The notes under the pieces are model-generated. The model was not told the origin of the DNA. It saw only the letters and a list, made by a program, of their open reading frames with translations, and did not search any database. Positions 1 through 8,719 of a DNA stretch of 64,000 nucleotides are shown here, piece after piece (position 1 is the stretch's first letter; each line of letters opens with the position of its first letter). Source of the stretch: Rhizobium leguminosarum bv. trifolii WSM2297 (GTDB taxonomy: Bacteria > Pseudomonadota > Alphaproteobacteria > Rhizobiales > Rhizobiaceae). The stretch lies in contig NZ_JH719393.1 of assembly GCF_000271845.1 (NCBI RefSeq), forward strand, positions 1,011,457 through 1,075,456. The letters are read 5' to 3'. A program made the translations under genes and the position numbers.

Positions 1-776
1 CCGATGAGAGCTCCAACTACGTGCCGCTCGGCAACAATCCGGGGGGATTCACCTCGGAAGGCGAAAACGAGGACCAGCGCTTCAACCGCTTGCTGACGCC
101 GACGCAATTGCAGGGATCGCGCGCCGGCACGCTGGGTAACCGCGATTTTGTCGTTGCAATGGGAGCGTCTATCCCATGCGTTTTGGAAACGGCGGTCTCC
201 TCCGATCAGCCGGGATTTACGAGTTGCGTCATCAACCGAGACGTCCTGTCCGACAATGGCCGTGTCGTGCTGATGGAAAAAGGTACCCAAGTCGTCGGCG
301 AATATCGTGGCGGCCTTCGTCGCGGGCAAAAGCGCCTCTTCGTCCTCTGGAACCGAGCTAAGACACCGAAGGGCGTGATCATTACGCTGGCGTCGCCGGC
401 CACCGATGCTCTCGGCCGGGCCGGCGTCGACGGCTATGTCGACACCCATTGGTGGGAGCGTTTCGGCAGTGCGATCCTGCTGTCAATCGTTGGCGATACG
501 AGCTCCTATGCCAGCAGCCGGCTTCAGGATGGCGATGTCGAAGCGCAAAACACCACGAGCGCCGGGCAGCAGGCCGCAGCGATTGCCGTCGAGCAATCAA
601 TCAATATCCCGCCGACCCTGATGAAACATCAGGGCGAGTTGGTTTCGATCTTCGTCGCACGAGATCTCGACTTCTCGAGCGTCTACCGGCTTCGCGTGAC
701 GGAGCCCCGCAACCGCATCTACGACCGCGCCGTGCTCGGGGACTTTGAGCCCTCTTCGAGGCTCGTGACAAAATAG
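1..776 (+). CDS. virB10: VirB10-type conjugal transfer protein, C-terminal part (5' end outside window)
   Basis: This is the C-terminal TrbI/VirB10 beta-barrel domain of the type IV secretion scaffold protein that links inner-membrane ATPases to the outer-membrane pore. The reading frame is open from the first bases of the window, so the N-terminal cytoplasmic tail and transmembrane helix lie upstream. Typical family features are the stretch around MGASIPCVLETAVSSDQPG, the CVINRDVLSDNGRVVLMEKG segment and the later DTHWWERFG region. It ends 8 bp before virB11, as expected in a virB operon. The product is envelope-spanning and takes part in mating-pair formation. Confidence 0.92.
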   Translation, partial: DESSNYVPLGNNPGGFTSEGENEDQRFNRLLTPTQLQGSRAGTLGNRDFVVAMGASIPCVLETAVSSDQPGFTSCVINRDVLSDNGRVVLMEKGTQVVGEYRGGLRRGQKRLFVLWNRAKTPKGVIITLASPATDALGRAGVDGYVDTHWWERFGSAILLSIVGDTSSYASSRLQDGDVEAQNTTSAGQQAAAIAVEQSINIPPTLMKHQGELVSIFVARDLDFSSVYRLRVTEPRNRIYDRAVLGDFEPSSRLVTK

Positions 777-784
777 GGTCGAGG

Positions 785-1822
785 ATGACTGAAGCTGCTG
801 ACTCAGGTGTTGTCCGCGAATTGCTTTCGCCGCTCTCGCGCTTCCTGCGCGACAAGACGCTCTATGAGATCATCGTCAATCGGCCAGGGCAAGTGGTTAC
901 GGAGGGGCGGGAGGGATGGCAGACCCATGACCTACCGGAACTGTCCTTTGATCGGCTGATGCGTCTCGCCAAGGCGGTCGCGAGCTTTTCAAATCAATCG
1001 ATCGACGAGACGCGACCGATCCTGTCGGCGACCTTGCCGGGTGATGAACGGATCCAGATCGTGATCCCACCGGCAACGACGAAGGGTACCGTCAGCATCA
1101 CCATCCGCAAGCCATCTTCGGTGTCGTTGACCCTCGACGATCTCGATCATGGGGGATTGTTCGCCGATGTTGCGCCGGCCGAAGGCCGCGGGGGGCGATC
1201 AGACAAAAGCCTATTGGAATATTACCGGGTCGGCGCCTATAAGGCGTTTCTCCGTGAGGCGGTGTTCGCAAGAAAGAACATCATCATCTCCGGCGCCACC
1301 GGGTCCGGAAAGACAACCCTATCGAAAGCCCTGATCCGCCACATTCCGCAAAGCGAGCGGATCATTTCTATCGAGGACACACCGGAGCTGGTGGTCTCCC
1401 AGCCCAACCACGTTCGGCTCTTCTATTCCAAAGGCGGCCAGGGGCTGGCCAAAGTCGGCGCCAAGGACCTGCTCGAATCCTGCCTGCGCATGCGGCCGGA
1501 TCGCATCCTGCTGCAGGAGTTGCGAGACGGAACCGCCTTCTACTACATTCGCAATGTCAACTCCGGCCATCCGGGCTCGATCACGACGGTTCATGCCGAT
1601 TCCGCTCGCCTCGCCTTCGAGCAACTGACGCTGCTGGTCAAGGAATCAGAGGGCGGCGGGGATCTGGAACGGCACGATATCCGCGAGATGCTGACGGCCG
1701 CGGTCGACATCATTGTCCAATGCAAGCGCATCGGTGGGCGGTTCCGGGTGAGCGAGGTCTACTACCGAGATGCGGCCGGGGGAGACAATAATGGCCCCGG
1801 GGCGGAGCGCGCTACGCAATAG
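785..1822 (+). CDS. virB11: VirB11-family transfer ATPase
   Basis: This is a hexameric traffic ATPase of the P-type/VirB type IV secretion system, acting at the cytoplasmic face of the inner membrane and cooperating with VirB4 and the coupling protein. The 345 residues match the usual family length. Walker A GATGSGKT lies at residues 170-177, followed by the Asp box (SIEDTPELV) and the His box GHPGSITTVHADS. The ATG follows virB10 by 8 bp, so the two are translationally linked. It is the last gene of the visible virB operon: the next genes run on the opposite strand. Confidence 0.95.
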   Translation: MTEAADSGVVRELLSPLSRFLRDKTLYEIIVNRPGQVVTEGREGWQTHDLPELSFDRLMRLAKAVASFSNQSIDETRPILSATLPGDERIQIVIPPATTKGTVSITIRKPSSVSLTLDDLDHGGLFADVAPAEGRGGRSDKSLLEYYRVGAYKAFLREAVFARKNIIISGATGSGKTTLSKALIRHIPQSERIISIEDTPELVVSQPNHVRLFYSKGGQGLAKVGAKDLLESCLRMRPDRILLQELRDGTAFYYIRNVNSGHPGSITTVHADSARLAFEQLTLLVKESEGGGDLERHDIREMLTAAVDIIVQCKRIGGRFRVSEVYYRDAAGGDNNGPGAERATQ

Positions 1823-1932
1823 CAGGCGTCGCAGCCAGGCGAAACATTTAAGTGGCGACCGTCAACCACTTGGGTTCGCCAGCTTTCCACAGATGTGCCG
1901 TTGCCGGCCGAATGGTTTACGGCGGCCGTCTC

Positions 1933-2385
1933 TCATTTGCTCTTCGTCGGCTTGTCGTCATATTCCACCAAAAGCGGCGGGTCTCGGAATGGGTCCAGAC
2001 ACAGTACGCGGAAGTCAACGAAGTCGTTCAGGTTACGCGTGAGAATGATAAGCCCGTGTATTTTCGCGACCGCGGCGATGCCGGCATCCATGACATGCTT
2101 TTCCCTCGCGCCGACAAACGAAGCCCATTCTTTCGTTGCCGCTGCATCGAGGCTGAGAACGCGATCGGGTCCGAAGCTGATTTCGAACTCGGCAATTGCG
2201 TCCAACTTGGCCTGAGCTTTCTTCGGGTCCTTTTTCAACTGCGCCTCAGCGCCCTTCCGTTTCTCGAAGAGCGTGAAAACGCATATTGCCAACTCGCTGT
2301 CGTCGATGGATCTCTTCCACTTGAGGACGTTATTGTGCGTGTCCATTGAACGGATGACGGACTCGTCGAGCAAATATTTAAGCAC
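1933..2385 (-). CDS. PIN-domain toxin (VapC-like ribonuclease)
   Basis: A 150-residue PIN-domain protein, probably the RNase toxin of a type II toxin-antitoxin pair. The expected acidic residues are present: Asp7 in KYLLDES, Glu41 in TLFEKRKG, Asp100 in HVMDAGIAA, and Asn118/Asp121 in TRNLNDF. It starts 14 bp downstream of the DUF433 protein on the same strand and is almost certainly co-transcribed with it. The pair sits between virB11 and the primase-like gene and is a plausible plasmid-stabilisation module. The family assignment rests on motif pattern; the target RNA is unknown. Confidence 0.8.
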   Translation of the reverse strand: MLKYLLDESVIRSMDTHNNVLKWKRSIDDSELAICVFTLFEKRKGAEAQLKKDPKKAQAKLDAIAEFEISFGPDRVLSLDAAATKEWASFVGAREKHVMDAGIAAVAKIHGLIILTRNLNDFVDFRVLCLDPFRDPPLLVEYDDKPTKSK

Positions 2386-2399
2386 TCCGAGGCGTTGTC

Positions 2400-3005
2400 T
2401 TAGTCATCATCAAAGACACCGCTTTTAATAAGACTGGCAATTCCGCGTTTCAGGGAAATCGAAGGATACGGGCGTCCCTTTTTAGGATATGCCCGAGCGA
2501 AGTCGATCGCATGTTCAACTTGGCCACGCTTGAGCGAGGGGAAATCCTCCAGGATCTCTTCGATAGAAGCCGCAGGATACAAGGCAGCCACCTGATAAGC
2601 AGGAATATCGGTTCCCTTGATAAAGGGCTCTCCCCCCTTCATTTTGATTGACCCCTTGATCGTTTCGAGCAGTCTCAATCTCCTCTTGAGTTTGGCGTCG
2701 CTCTTTCGAAGATCAACGACGAGTGCGCCGAATCGCGCCGTCGTGGCCTTTTCCGGAAGCCTTGATAGTTCCTCGTAAAGACGGCGTTTGCCTACGCCGG
2801 ACAGCGCTTCACCGATTTCGCGATCCATAGTTAGAAACCGCAGCTCAGCTCTTCCGAGAAGACGTTGAGCCCGTGGCCCGGCTTTAACCACCGTGGATTT
2901 GACGACCTTCTTGTCGACTGCGTTTTGAACGTCCGTAGTAGAGCGATCTGCCAGGAAACTCGCTTCCGTAACCGTAAATTCCATATCGCCCATGTCGATA
3001 GCCAT
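2400..3005 (-). CDS. DUF433-domain protein, probable antitoxin of the PIN toxin
   Basis: 201 residues. The C-terminal half (about 120-180) carries the DUF433 signature, with GGEPFIKGTDIPAYQV, a PAASIEEILEDFPSL segment and a GQVEHAIDFARAYP helix. This family has a winged-helix-like fold and is often found next to PIN toxins. The N-terminal half resembles a helix-turn-helix region (FTVTEASFLADRSTTDVQNAVDKK read in two parts). It is immediately upstream of the PIN toxin in the same direction, which supports an antitoxin and autoregulator role. The start ATG is followed by three further in-frame Met codons, so the exact N-terminus could be a few residues shorter. Confidence 0.75.
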   Translation of the reverse strand: MAIDMGDMEFTVTEASFLADRSTTDVQNAVDKKVVKSTVVKAGPRAQRLLGRAELRFLTMDREIGEALSGVGKRRLYEELSRLPEKATTARFGALVVDLRKSDAKLKRRLRLLETIKGSIKMKGGEPFIKGTDIPAYQVAALYPAASIEEILEDFPSLKRGQVEHAIDFARAYPKKGRPYPSISLKRGIASLIKSGVFDDD

Positions 3006-3091
3006 AATTCAACTCCATCTGGAGATGAATTAATATAGGCGTTGACGACCGCTTCGGTCAAGCAGCTGCTGTGAAGCAGAGCTGATGCGGA

Positions 3092-4330
3092 TCATGGCAG
3101 GCGCGGCATTTCACCCTCGGCAACACGCCAGATCCAGGGCAGCATCTCAGGTCTTGCGGCAATCATTTCATTCAGGGCCACCTCATAGTCTTCGTCGGCA
3201 TTTGCCGGAATGATGAACATCGCGACCGGCGCCGGTCTTGCCTCCGGCAACGTCACGCAGGCAATGGGCTGACCGCGTGAGAGATCGAACCGCAGTCCTT
3301 TCACACTTCTTCGCTTCAGTCCGGAGAGCCGTTCGAGCACACGCTGTTCGTGGATGTTTTCGAACGGGATCCAGTTATCGTTCACCACCATCATCGCCAC
3401 TTCCTCTATGGATGCGATCCCGGCGCCCGAAATACCGAATGTGGAAATCACGATGAGGTGGAATTCTTCGTTCGATCGCCACAGTTCCAAGTCGGTCTCA
3501 TATCGGGCGCTCAACCGCTTCCATGCGCCTTCGTCGATCATGAACGGAAAGGGCAGGTGGCGCACTATTATCTTCTGACAGTCGCGGGCTGACGAAAAAT
3601 CCTTCACCTCAGCAACCATTACCATCAGTTTGCGTGGGCCCGGACTGGTTGCCTGAGTGCCGGCCAACATCGCCGCACGCCTGGCGGAAATCCCTTCCTT
3701 GTCCTCCTGATGAAACACTTCCGGGACAAACAGGACATCACTGAGCGGACTGCCGCGGACGTTCATCTGCCTTGCCGCATTCAGCAGACTGCTGCGGACG
3801 CGCCCCCAGCCCCGTCTCCCGGCCCACAGCGACGTCCATTCCGTCAGCTCCCCCATATCCCAGAGATAATGGAGCATCGCCCTGAGCGAGAGCCTTTTGG
3901 GTTCGCTTCGCACGGTTTTCGACGGCTCCGAAGGCGATGTCGAGGCCGATCGGTTCCCTCGTTTCGACAGAGAGAAGTCAAGTTTCAGCATCGCCGCACC
4001 GGTCGCCGCGTCGATCTGGATGGCATTGCCGATCAACGGCCCGAGACCGGATAGCTCATAGGGCGGGTCGTAAGACGGGCATCCGGGATCATGCTGCCGG
4101 CCCGACAGCGGCATGCGCTTGATCAGGAATTGGTCATCCATCCGGGCGATGTACATCGGCACCGGCGGCTCCCGACAGCAGCAAAGCGGCCTGAGCTTCT
4201 GTTCGTAGGCGTCTTCAAGCTGCAACTGAAACTCTGGAGAATTTTCATCGAACGCCTGGTTGCCGATCAAAAACTGTCGCACGTCGTTCCTCGTCTTGCC
4301 TGCCAACCTGATCAAGCCGCATGGAAGCAT
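3092..4330 (-). CDS. DUF1173 family protein
   Basis: A 412-residue protein of the DUF1173 family, whose function is unknown; members are frequent on rhizobial plasmids. The family's N-terminal cysteine cluster is visible as Cys50-Cys51-Cys52 in RPLCCCREP, with a further Cys in HDPGCPSYDPP, suggesting metal binding. No transmembrane segments or signal peptide are evident. It is transcribed away from the Toprim gene across a 531-bp intergenic region. A perfect 9-bp inverted repeat lies about 17-46 bp upstream of its start and is a likely operator. Its neighbours suggest a role in plasmid transfer or maintenance, but this is only context. Confidence 0.8.
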   Translation of the reverse strand: MLPCGLIRLAGKTRNDVRQFLIGNQAFDENSPEFQLQLEDAYEQKLRPLCCCREPPVPMYIARMDDQFLIKRMPLSGRQHDPGCPSYDPPYELSGLGPLIGNAIQIDAATGAAMLKLDFSLSKRGNRSASTSPSEPSKTVRSEPKRLSLRAMLHYLWDMGELTEWTSLWAGRRGWGRVRSSLLNAARQMNVRGSPLSDVLFVPEVFHQEDKEGISARRAAMLAGTQATSPGPRKLMVMVAEVKDFSSARDCQKIIVRHLPFPFMIDEGAWKRLSARYETDLELWRSNEEFHLIVISTFGISGAGIASIEEVAMMVVNDNWIPFENIHEQRVLERLSGLKRRSVKGLRFDLSRGQPIACVTLPEARPAPVAMFIIPANADEDYEVALNEMIAARPEMLPWIWRVAEGEMPRLP

Positions 4331-4861
4331 AGCATAGTGTGAGTCTATTATACTAGTGTAAAATAGTTAGTATAATGAGGCGGTGCCGGACCTTCGCGGT
4401 GACCCGCCGTCGGTGGATCAAGCGAGATGCCAATTCCTGCACGCCACCCACCGGCCAGGCTTAGTCGGTCATGATAAATAGAAGTCGACACCATGATAAT
4501 TAGGAGTCATCAGGTCGAAATCGCGTGGCCGGGGCCGCGTGGAGCGGTGGTCTAACCGCCCTTCTGCCCGCTTTTCGAACCGACAGTAGCGGTAGCATCG
4601 CGAGAGAGGGAGAGAGGGGCGGGAAAGGGTTGGCCTGGTGGGCTGGAGAGCGCCGGCGCGGGCCGGTTCTTTCCTCGCTCCCGACAGGATTTCCTATGAA
4701 CGCGATCTCTTCCCCGGCCGCAGGCAGCGCCGCACCCTTGCGAGCTTCTTCGGGCCGCCCGAACTGTGCAGCCCAGATCAACGGAGCTGGCCTCCGATTG
4801 CTGACACCTCGCGAGCAGCGAAATTCGACCTTTTTCGGTCGTCTGTAAGGGAGGCAAATCC
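4331..4861. other. Divergent intergenic region between DUF1173 and Toprim genes
   Basis: 531 bp with no convincing gene. The DUF1173-proximal end is AT-rich and contains an inverted-repeat operator candidate; the rest is GC-rich and ends in a GGGAGG ribosome-binding site 8 bp before the Toprim start. Short open frames here lack family features and are left out. Confidence 0.6.
4347..4376. promoter_or_regulatory. Inverted-repeat operator candidate upstream of DUF1173 gene
   Basis: ATTATACTA at 4347-4355 is mirrored exactly by TAGTATAAT at 4368-4376 with a 12-bp spacer. It lies just upstream of the DUF1173 start on the minus strand, where a repressor or activator would bind. The same ATTATACTA word, followed by ATAGTTA, recurs at 14500-14526 between oriT and traC, suggesting a shared plasmid regulator. 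No such protein can be assigned from sequence alone. Confidence 0.5.
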
Positions 4862-5893
4862 ATGTTATCCGCCCCGGAACTGGCAGATCGGCTCGCGCAT
4901 AATGTCGAGGCGGTGTGCAGGCATTATCTCTCTGCAGGCCGAAGGGCCGGCAACTATTGGATCGTCGGTGATGTCGCCAATAGCCAGGGCCGCTCGCTCT
5001 ATGTCCGTTTGACAGGTCCTCGCGCGGGGAAATGGTCGGATGCAGCAACCGGGCAATATGGCGACCTGCTCGATCTCGTGCGGGAAGCCTGCGGGCTGGT
5101 CGACTTCTGTGATGTAGCCTATGAAGTGCGGAATTTTTTGAGTCTGCCCCAATTGACTCTATCCGAGAGCAGCGATGCCTGCGAGCACCGGCTATGTGAC
5201 CGTCCGAATGCAGAGCGGGCTCGGCGCCTGTTTCGGATCACGCAGCCGCTTGCGGGCACGCTAGCCGATGGCTATCTGCGCGAGCGCGGCATCCTGCGCG
5301 GCTCGGTCCATGCCGCACTTCGCTTCCATCCGTCGTGCTACTATCGGGACCTCGTGACCGGCCGCGCGACCAGCTACCCGGCGCTGATCGCAGCCGTGAC
5401 CGATTCCGGTGGCGCAATCACCGGCGTGCATCGCACCTGGCTCGATCCAAACGGCGACGGCAAGGCCAAGGTCGAGGATCCCCGCCGTGCGCTCGGCGGT
5501 CTACTTGGCAATGCCGTGCGTTTCCATTTTTCGATTTCGGCTCCGGTGACGGCAATGGCGGCTGGCGAAGGCCTGGAAACCATGCTTTCGCTTGTCGCTG
5601 TCATGCCCGGCATGTCGACGGCGGCCGCGCTGACGGCCAACCATCTCGCTGCCTTCCGGCTCCCGCTCGAATGTCGGCGTCTTTATATTGCCGCCGATGC
5701 CGACGCAGCCGGTCGGCACGGGATCGAGGGATTGAGCCGTCGGGCGCAGGCGCTCGGAATCCTGCCGCTGGTGCTGGCCCCGGAGCTCGGCGACTTCAAC
5801 GAGGATCTGCGCCGACTCGGTCCAGACCGGCTCATCGCCAATCTGAAGGCCCAGCTCGCCCCGGAAGACGCTCTTGCCTTTCTGCCCGGATGA
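4862..5893 (+). CDS. Toprim-domain primase-like protein
   Basis: 343 residues with an N-terminal DUF7146/primase-like region (KWSDAATGQYGDLLDLVREA) and a C-terminal Toprim domain. In the Toprim domain the catalytic Glu is in GEGLETMLSL and the metal-binding Asp pair is in YIAADADAAGRHG. This family resembles the primase modules of plasmid TraC/phage P4 type but lacks the zinc finger and helicase. It could prime transferred or replicating plasmid DNA, or act as an accessory nucleotidyl enzyme. The start is supported by GGGAGG 8 bp upstream. It is followed by a 329-bp leader before the DUF2493 gene in the same direction, a gene order common on rhizobial plasmids. Confidence 0.85.
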   Translation: MLSAPELADRLAHNVEAVCRHYLSAGRRAGNYWIVGDVANSQGRSLYVRLTGPRAGKWSDAATGQYGDLLDLVREACGLVDFCDVAYEVRNFLSLPQLTLSESSDACEHRLCDRPNAERARRLFRITQPLAGTLADGYLRERGILRGSVHAALRFHPSCYYRDLVTGRATSYPALIAAVTDSGGAITGVHRTWLDPNGDGKAKVEDPRRALGGLLGNAVRFHFSISAPVTAMAAGEGLETMLSLVAVMPGMSTAAALTANHLAAFRLPLECRRLYIAADADAAGRHGIEGLSRRAQALGILPLVLAPELGDFNEDLRRLGPDRLIANLKAQLAPEDALAFLPG

Positions 5894-6222
5894 TCGCGCG
5901 AGATGGGATCGGTAAGGGCGCGGCGCGCAGCGGGATGGCCGGTTCCTTGGCGGTCGCCGTTCGGGTGGGCGCGTGCCCCGCGGGCCTGCGGAGAGGCGAC
6001 CCTTACCATACGGCGGGTGGGCCTTCAGCGGGTCAGTCAGGTTTCTTCCCCTGGCTGGGCCGCGTGCGGCCGCCATTCCTCGCGCGACAAGAAACCTTCC
6101 CTCCACCGCCCGGCGCTCCGCTGGGCCGCGGCTGAACGCGCCGCGGTTCCGGCCCGTCTGCCGCATGGACAGGGATCGCCGTCAGGCCGCGAGAGGCGCG
6201 GCTCAAACCGACGGAGATCGTC
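5894..6222. other. Intergenic region before the DUF2493 gene
   Basis: 329 GC-rich bases with no gene. The last 15 bases carry a GGAG ribosome-binding site for the next gene. I see no clear terminator or operator. It may be a structured leader, but no specific fold is supported by eye. Confidence 0.4.
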
Positions 6223-7164
6223 ATGAACCTTGTCCTTCCCATCGAAGACGCCTTCGAGCCTGATCACGGCTCTTCCCCGACCGATCGCTTCATCTATGAG
6301 ATGCAAATCTATGGCCATCGCGCCTTCCAGGACGAACCGGACCCGCGCCCGCTGCCAGAGGAGCCGGTCGTCCAGTCGGCGCTGACCGCTATGTTCGACG
6401 CCCTGTTCGAAATGCTCGGCGACACCCGTCTGGAGCCCGATCTTGAGGACCTGTTCTGGTCGATCCCCAATCTCTTCCATCGCGCCGGGGAACGCATTCA
6501 GCGTGAGCTCGACCGCAACGAGGAGGCCCAACGTACCGGCCAGCGCGAGCAGGACGGCTCGGAGGTGAAAAGCGTCGAGCTCGAGCGCCACGTCTCCGAG
6601 GGCATCACGTTGCTGGAACGCCGCAACGCCTTCGAGTTCATGCGCGACTTCAGTGCCGACCTGTTCGAATCCCAGACCGGGTCGACTTGGCGTCCGCGCA
6701 CCGGTTCCAAAGTTAGCCACGCCAATATGACCGCGGCCATGATCGACTCCAGAGATTTCCTGTCCGCCCGTCGGCGCGCCGAGACCGAGGTCCTGGTTCC
6801 CGCCGGCACCAAGATCGCTTTCGCCGGCGGCATGGACTACAACGATCATGAACGGATCTGGTCAAAACTCGATCAGGCCCATGCTAAGCATCCCGACATG
6901 GTCCTTCTGCATGGGGGCTCCCCGAAAGGCGCCGAGCGCATCGCCGCCTGCTGGGCCGAGGCTCGCAAAGTCACGCAGATTTCCTTCAAGCCGAACTGGA
7001 CGAAACACGCCAAGGCGGCTCCCTTCCGCCGCAATGACGACATGCTCTCGGTCATGCCATCAGGCGTCATCGTTTTCCCTGGTTCCGGCATCACCGGCAA
7101 TCTCGCCGACAAGGCGCGCCGTCTCGGCATCCCGGTCTGGCAGGCGACGGGGGATGGCGCGTAA
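6223..7164 (+). CDS. DUF2493 (YspA-like SLOG) domain protein
   Basis: 313 residues. The C-terminal third (about 190-310) is a DUF2493 domain of the SLOG superfamily, which binds nucleotides or nucleotide-derived ligands. Visible features are IAFAGGMDYNDHERIW, the VLLHGGSPKGAERIAACWAE loop and the closing GVIVFPGSGITGNLADKA segment. The N-terminal two thirds are helical and charged, without a recognised domain. Long DUF2493 proteins of this layout are typical of rhizobial plasmids and usually follow the Toprim gene. The biochemical activity is unknown; SLOG proteins have been proposed to act in nucleotide-based signalling. Confidence 0.85.
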   Translation: MNLVLPIEDAFEPDHGSSPTDRFIYEMQIYGHRAFQDEPDPRPLPEEPVVQSALTAMFDALFEMLGDTRLEPDLEDLFWSIPNLFHRAGERIQRELDRNEEAQRTGQREQDGSEVKSVELERHVSEGITLLERRNAFEFMRDFSADLFESQTGSTWRPRTGSKVSHANMTAAMIDSRDFLSARRRAETEVLVPAGTKIAFAGGMDYNDHERIWSKLDQAHAKHPDMVLLHGGSPKGAERIAACWAEARKVTQISFKPNWTKHAKAAPFRRNDDMLSVMPSGVIVFPGSGITGNLADKARRLGIPVWQATGDGA

Positions 7165-7237
7165 GCGTCATTTCTCCGGAAGAGGATGAGGTGAATGGTT
7201 GCGCGATCGCGTTACGGCGATGCAACCCCAGGCTCAT

Positions 7238-7744
7238 TCACGTCGTGGGCGGGTGCAGCCTCGTATCGAGAGCAAATGCCTCCTGGAACTTCAGGGCATA
7301 AGCGCCCGTCGCGCCGCCCGCCAGAAAAATCAGGTTCCAGCTATGCGGCGAAACCGCGCTCGGGATCGCGACGAAACGGTGGCGTCGAAACAAACCGTCG
7401 CCGAAGGCTTGCTGTCCAGCGCCAGGAATGCCTGGGCGAAGCCAATTGGGATTGGGCACGCTCATCGGATCGACGACATGGACGTCGCCGGCATCAGCAA
7501 TGACCGCCGTCATCATGTGCGCTACCGTGTCCAGGGCCCGAAACCCCTTGTGGACAGCGACCTCGAGGATAGCCGTCGCGGGATCGAGCGAGCAATAAAC
7601 CGCGCGAACACCCTTGCTGTTCCAACGGCCGCCAACGCGATAGGCGCCTTCGCCGCTATCCCATGTCGGCGCGTGGACGGCTTGATCGAGCCGCCACGCG
7701 ACCAGCTCGGTCCCGCCGAGCCCGATCGCAAAAGGGTCATGCAT
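7238..7744 (-). CDS. RES-domain toxin (NAD+-degrading type)
   Basis: 168 residues starting at MHDPFAIGLG; a longer open frame extends upstream but only covers the antitoxin gene in another frame. Typical RES features are VAWRLDQAVHAPTW, GEGAYRVGGRWNSKG and DPATAILEVAVHKG, containing the conserved Arg, Tyr and Glu, and a later Ser in AVSPHSWNLIF. Characterised RES toxins such as MbcT degrade NAD+ by phosphorolysis. Its first bases overlap the end of the Xre/MbcA/ParS antitoxin gene by 8 bp, so the two are translationally coupled in the usual antitoxin-toxin order. Confidence 0.88.
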   Translation of the reverse strand: MHDPFAIGLGGTELVAWRLDQAVHAPTWDSGEGAYRVGGRWNSKGVRAVYCSLDPATAILEVAVHKGFRALDTVAHMMTAVIADAGDVHVVDPMSVPNPNWLRPGIPGAGQQAFGDGLFRRHRFVAIPSAVSPHSWNLIFLAGGATGAYALKFQEAFALDTRLHPPTT

Positions 7745-8279
7745 AGACGCCGTATTCGAGACGATCGAGATGATCCTCGACGAGCTCGACGCCGGCGGGC
7801 GTTCCGAGAAGATCGATCGGGCGGCGCTGGTCGAGCCCGATTGCCGGGCGCTCCAGCCATTGCTCGGCTTCAGCCTGTGATCCGAGGATATCGGTTGCCT
7901 TTGCAAGAATCTCGGCGAATTTCCATGCACGACCGCTCTGTTCCGGGCTCAGCGGCCTGGAGGGCGTGTCTTTGCGCCGCTGCCAGGTGCGCAAACTCAT
8001 GCCCACCGCCTTTTCGAGCGAGTCCGTCTTGCCGATGATGACCAGCTGTCCAACCAGGTGATCCAGTGCCGAGGCCGGCAGGCCGCGCAAAAGCAGCTCG
8101 TGCGCGTCGAGGGGACTGGTCAGACTGCGCGACAGCACGCGCGCACCGCCGAGCAAGGCTGCAACCTTCTGCAATCCGCCGGTTGCTGTTTCAGGGGCGA
8201 TTTTTTCTGCGCAATAGCCATGGATTATCTCCGCGTCACGTGTCGCTTTATATGTGACAGGTGGCGCAGTCGATTTCAA
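7737..8279 (-). CDS. Xre/MbcA/ParS-family (DUF2384) antitoxin
   Basis: About 165-180 residues. The C-terminal DUF2384 domain is clear: GRAWKFAEILAKATDILGS and AEQWLERPAIGLDQRRP, with the toxin-binding end PAGVELVEDHLDRLEYGVYA. The preceding helices (KAVGMSLRTWQRRK) form the DNA-binding part. It should neutralise the overlapping RES toxin and autoregulate the operon. The start is uncertain: the in-frame ATG at 8279 gives an odd N-terminus, while an ATG at 8221 in another frame begins MAIAQKK. That frame would join this one if the A-run opposite T6 at 8201-8206 were one base longer, hinting at a frameshift, slippage or sequence error. Confidence 0.82.
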   Translation of the reverse strand: MKSTAPPVTYKATRDAEIIHGYCAEKIAPETATGGLQKVAALLGGARVLSRSLTSPLDAHELLLRGLPASALDHLVGQLVIIGKTDSLEKAVGMSLRTWQRRKDTPSRPLSPEQSGRAWKFAEILAKATDILGSQAEAEQWLERPAIGLDQRRPIDLLGTPAGVELVEDHLDRLEYGVYA

Positions 8280-8452
8280 GGTGACCGATTACTGCCGGCG
8301 CATAGACATATGCGCCGAGGCAGCTTCGAATTGACGAGCGTCCCATTGTTCACATGCGGTATCTTCCGTGAGCGCCGTCTCTCCAGACGGCTGAGAAGAC
8401 ATTGCATTTCTCGAAAATTGTGTACACATTTCCCGCTGAAGTGAGCCTCGCC

Positions 8453-8719
8453 ATGTCTCAATCCCGGCAACCGACATCACCTCCCCGCCGTGTCGGCGTG
8501 CGAGAATTTCGCGGTAACCTGACGTCCTTCCTGAAGCAGGTCGAAGACGGGCAGAGGTTTGTCCTTACGTCGCATCACAAGGTTGTCGCCGAGATCGGCC
8601 CTCCGTCAGCGGACGTAGCCGTGCGCAAGCCCGGCGCTTTGCGCGGCAAGATCAGAGTTTCCGACGATTTCGACAACCTGCCCCCAGACGTCCTCGAGGC
8701 GATGGAAGACGAGACGTAA
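8453..8719 (+). CDS. Phd/YefM-type antitoxin
   Basis: 88 residues from ATG 8453. The N-terminus VGVREFRGNLTSFLKQVEDG followed by LTSHHKVVAEIGP is the classic Phd/YefM/VapB DNA-binding fold, and the acidic tail (DDFDNLPPDVLEAMEDET) is the toxin-binding arm. It directly precedes a PIN-domain toxin frame. Its TAA stop lies where the toxin start codon would be expected, and the usual GTGA overlap appears mutated to GTAA. It is therefore probably still a functional antitoxin with a damaged partner. Confidence 0.85.
   Translation: MSQSRQPTSPPRRVGVREFRGNLTSFLKQVEDGQRFVLTSHHKVVAEIGPPSADVAVRKPGALRGKIRVSDDFDNLPPDVLEAMEDET

Noticed and set aside
6037..6849. 270-codon minus-strand frame opposite the DUF2493 gene
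   Set aside because: Composition is typical of an antisense frame in a GC-rich gene; the DUF2493 domain on the plus strand is clear.
7199..8038. Long plus-strand open frame (279 codons) opposite the RES toxin and its antitoxin
   Set aside because: Arg/Ala-rich, no domain features; it is the antisense of two well-supported minus-strand genes.
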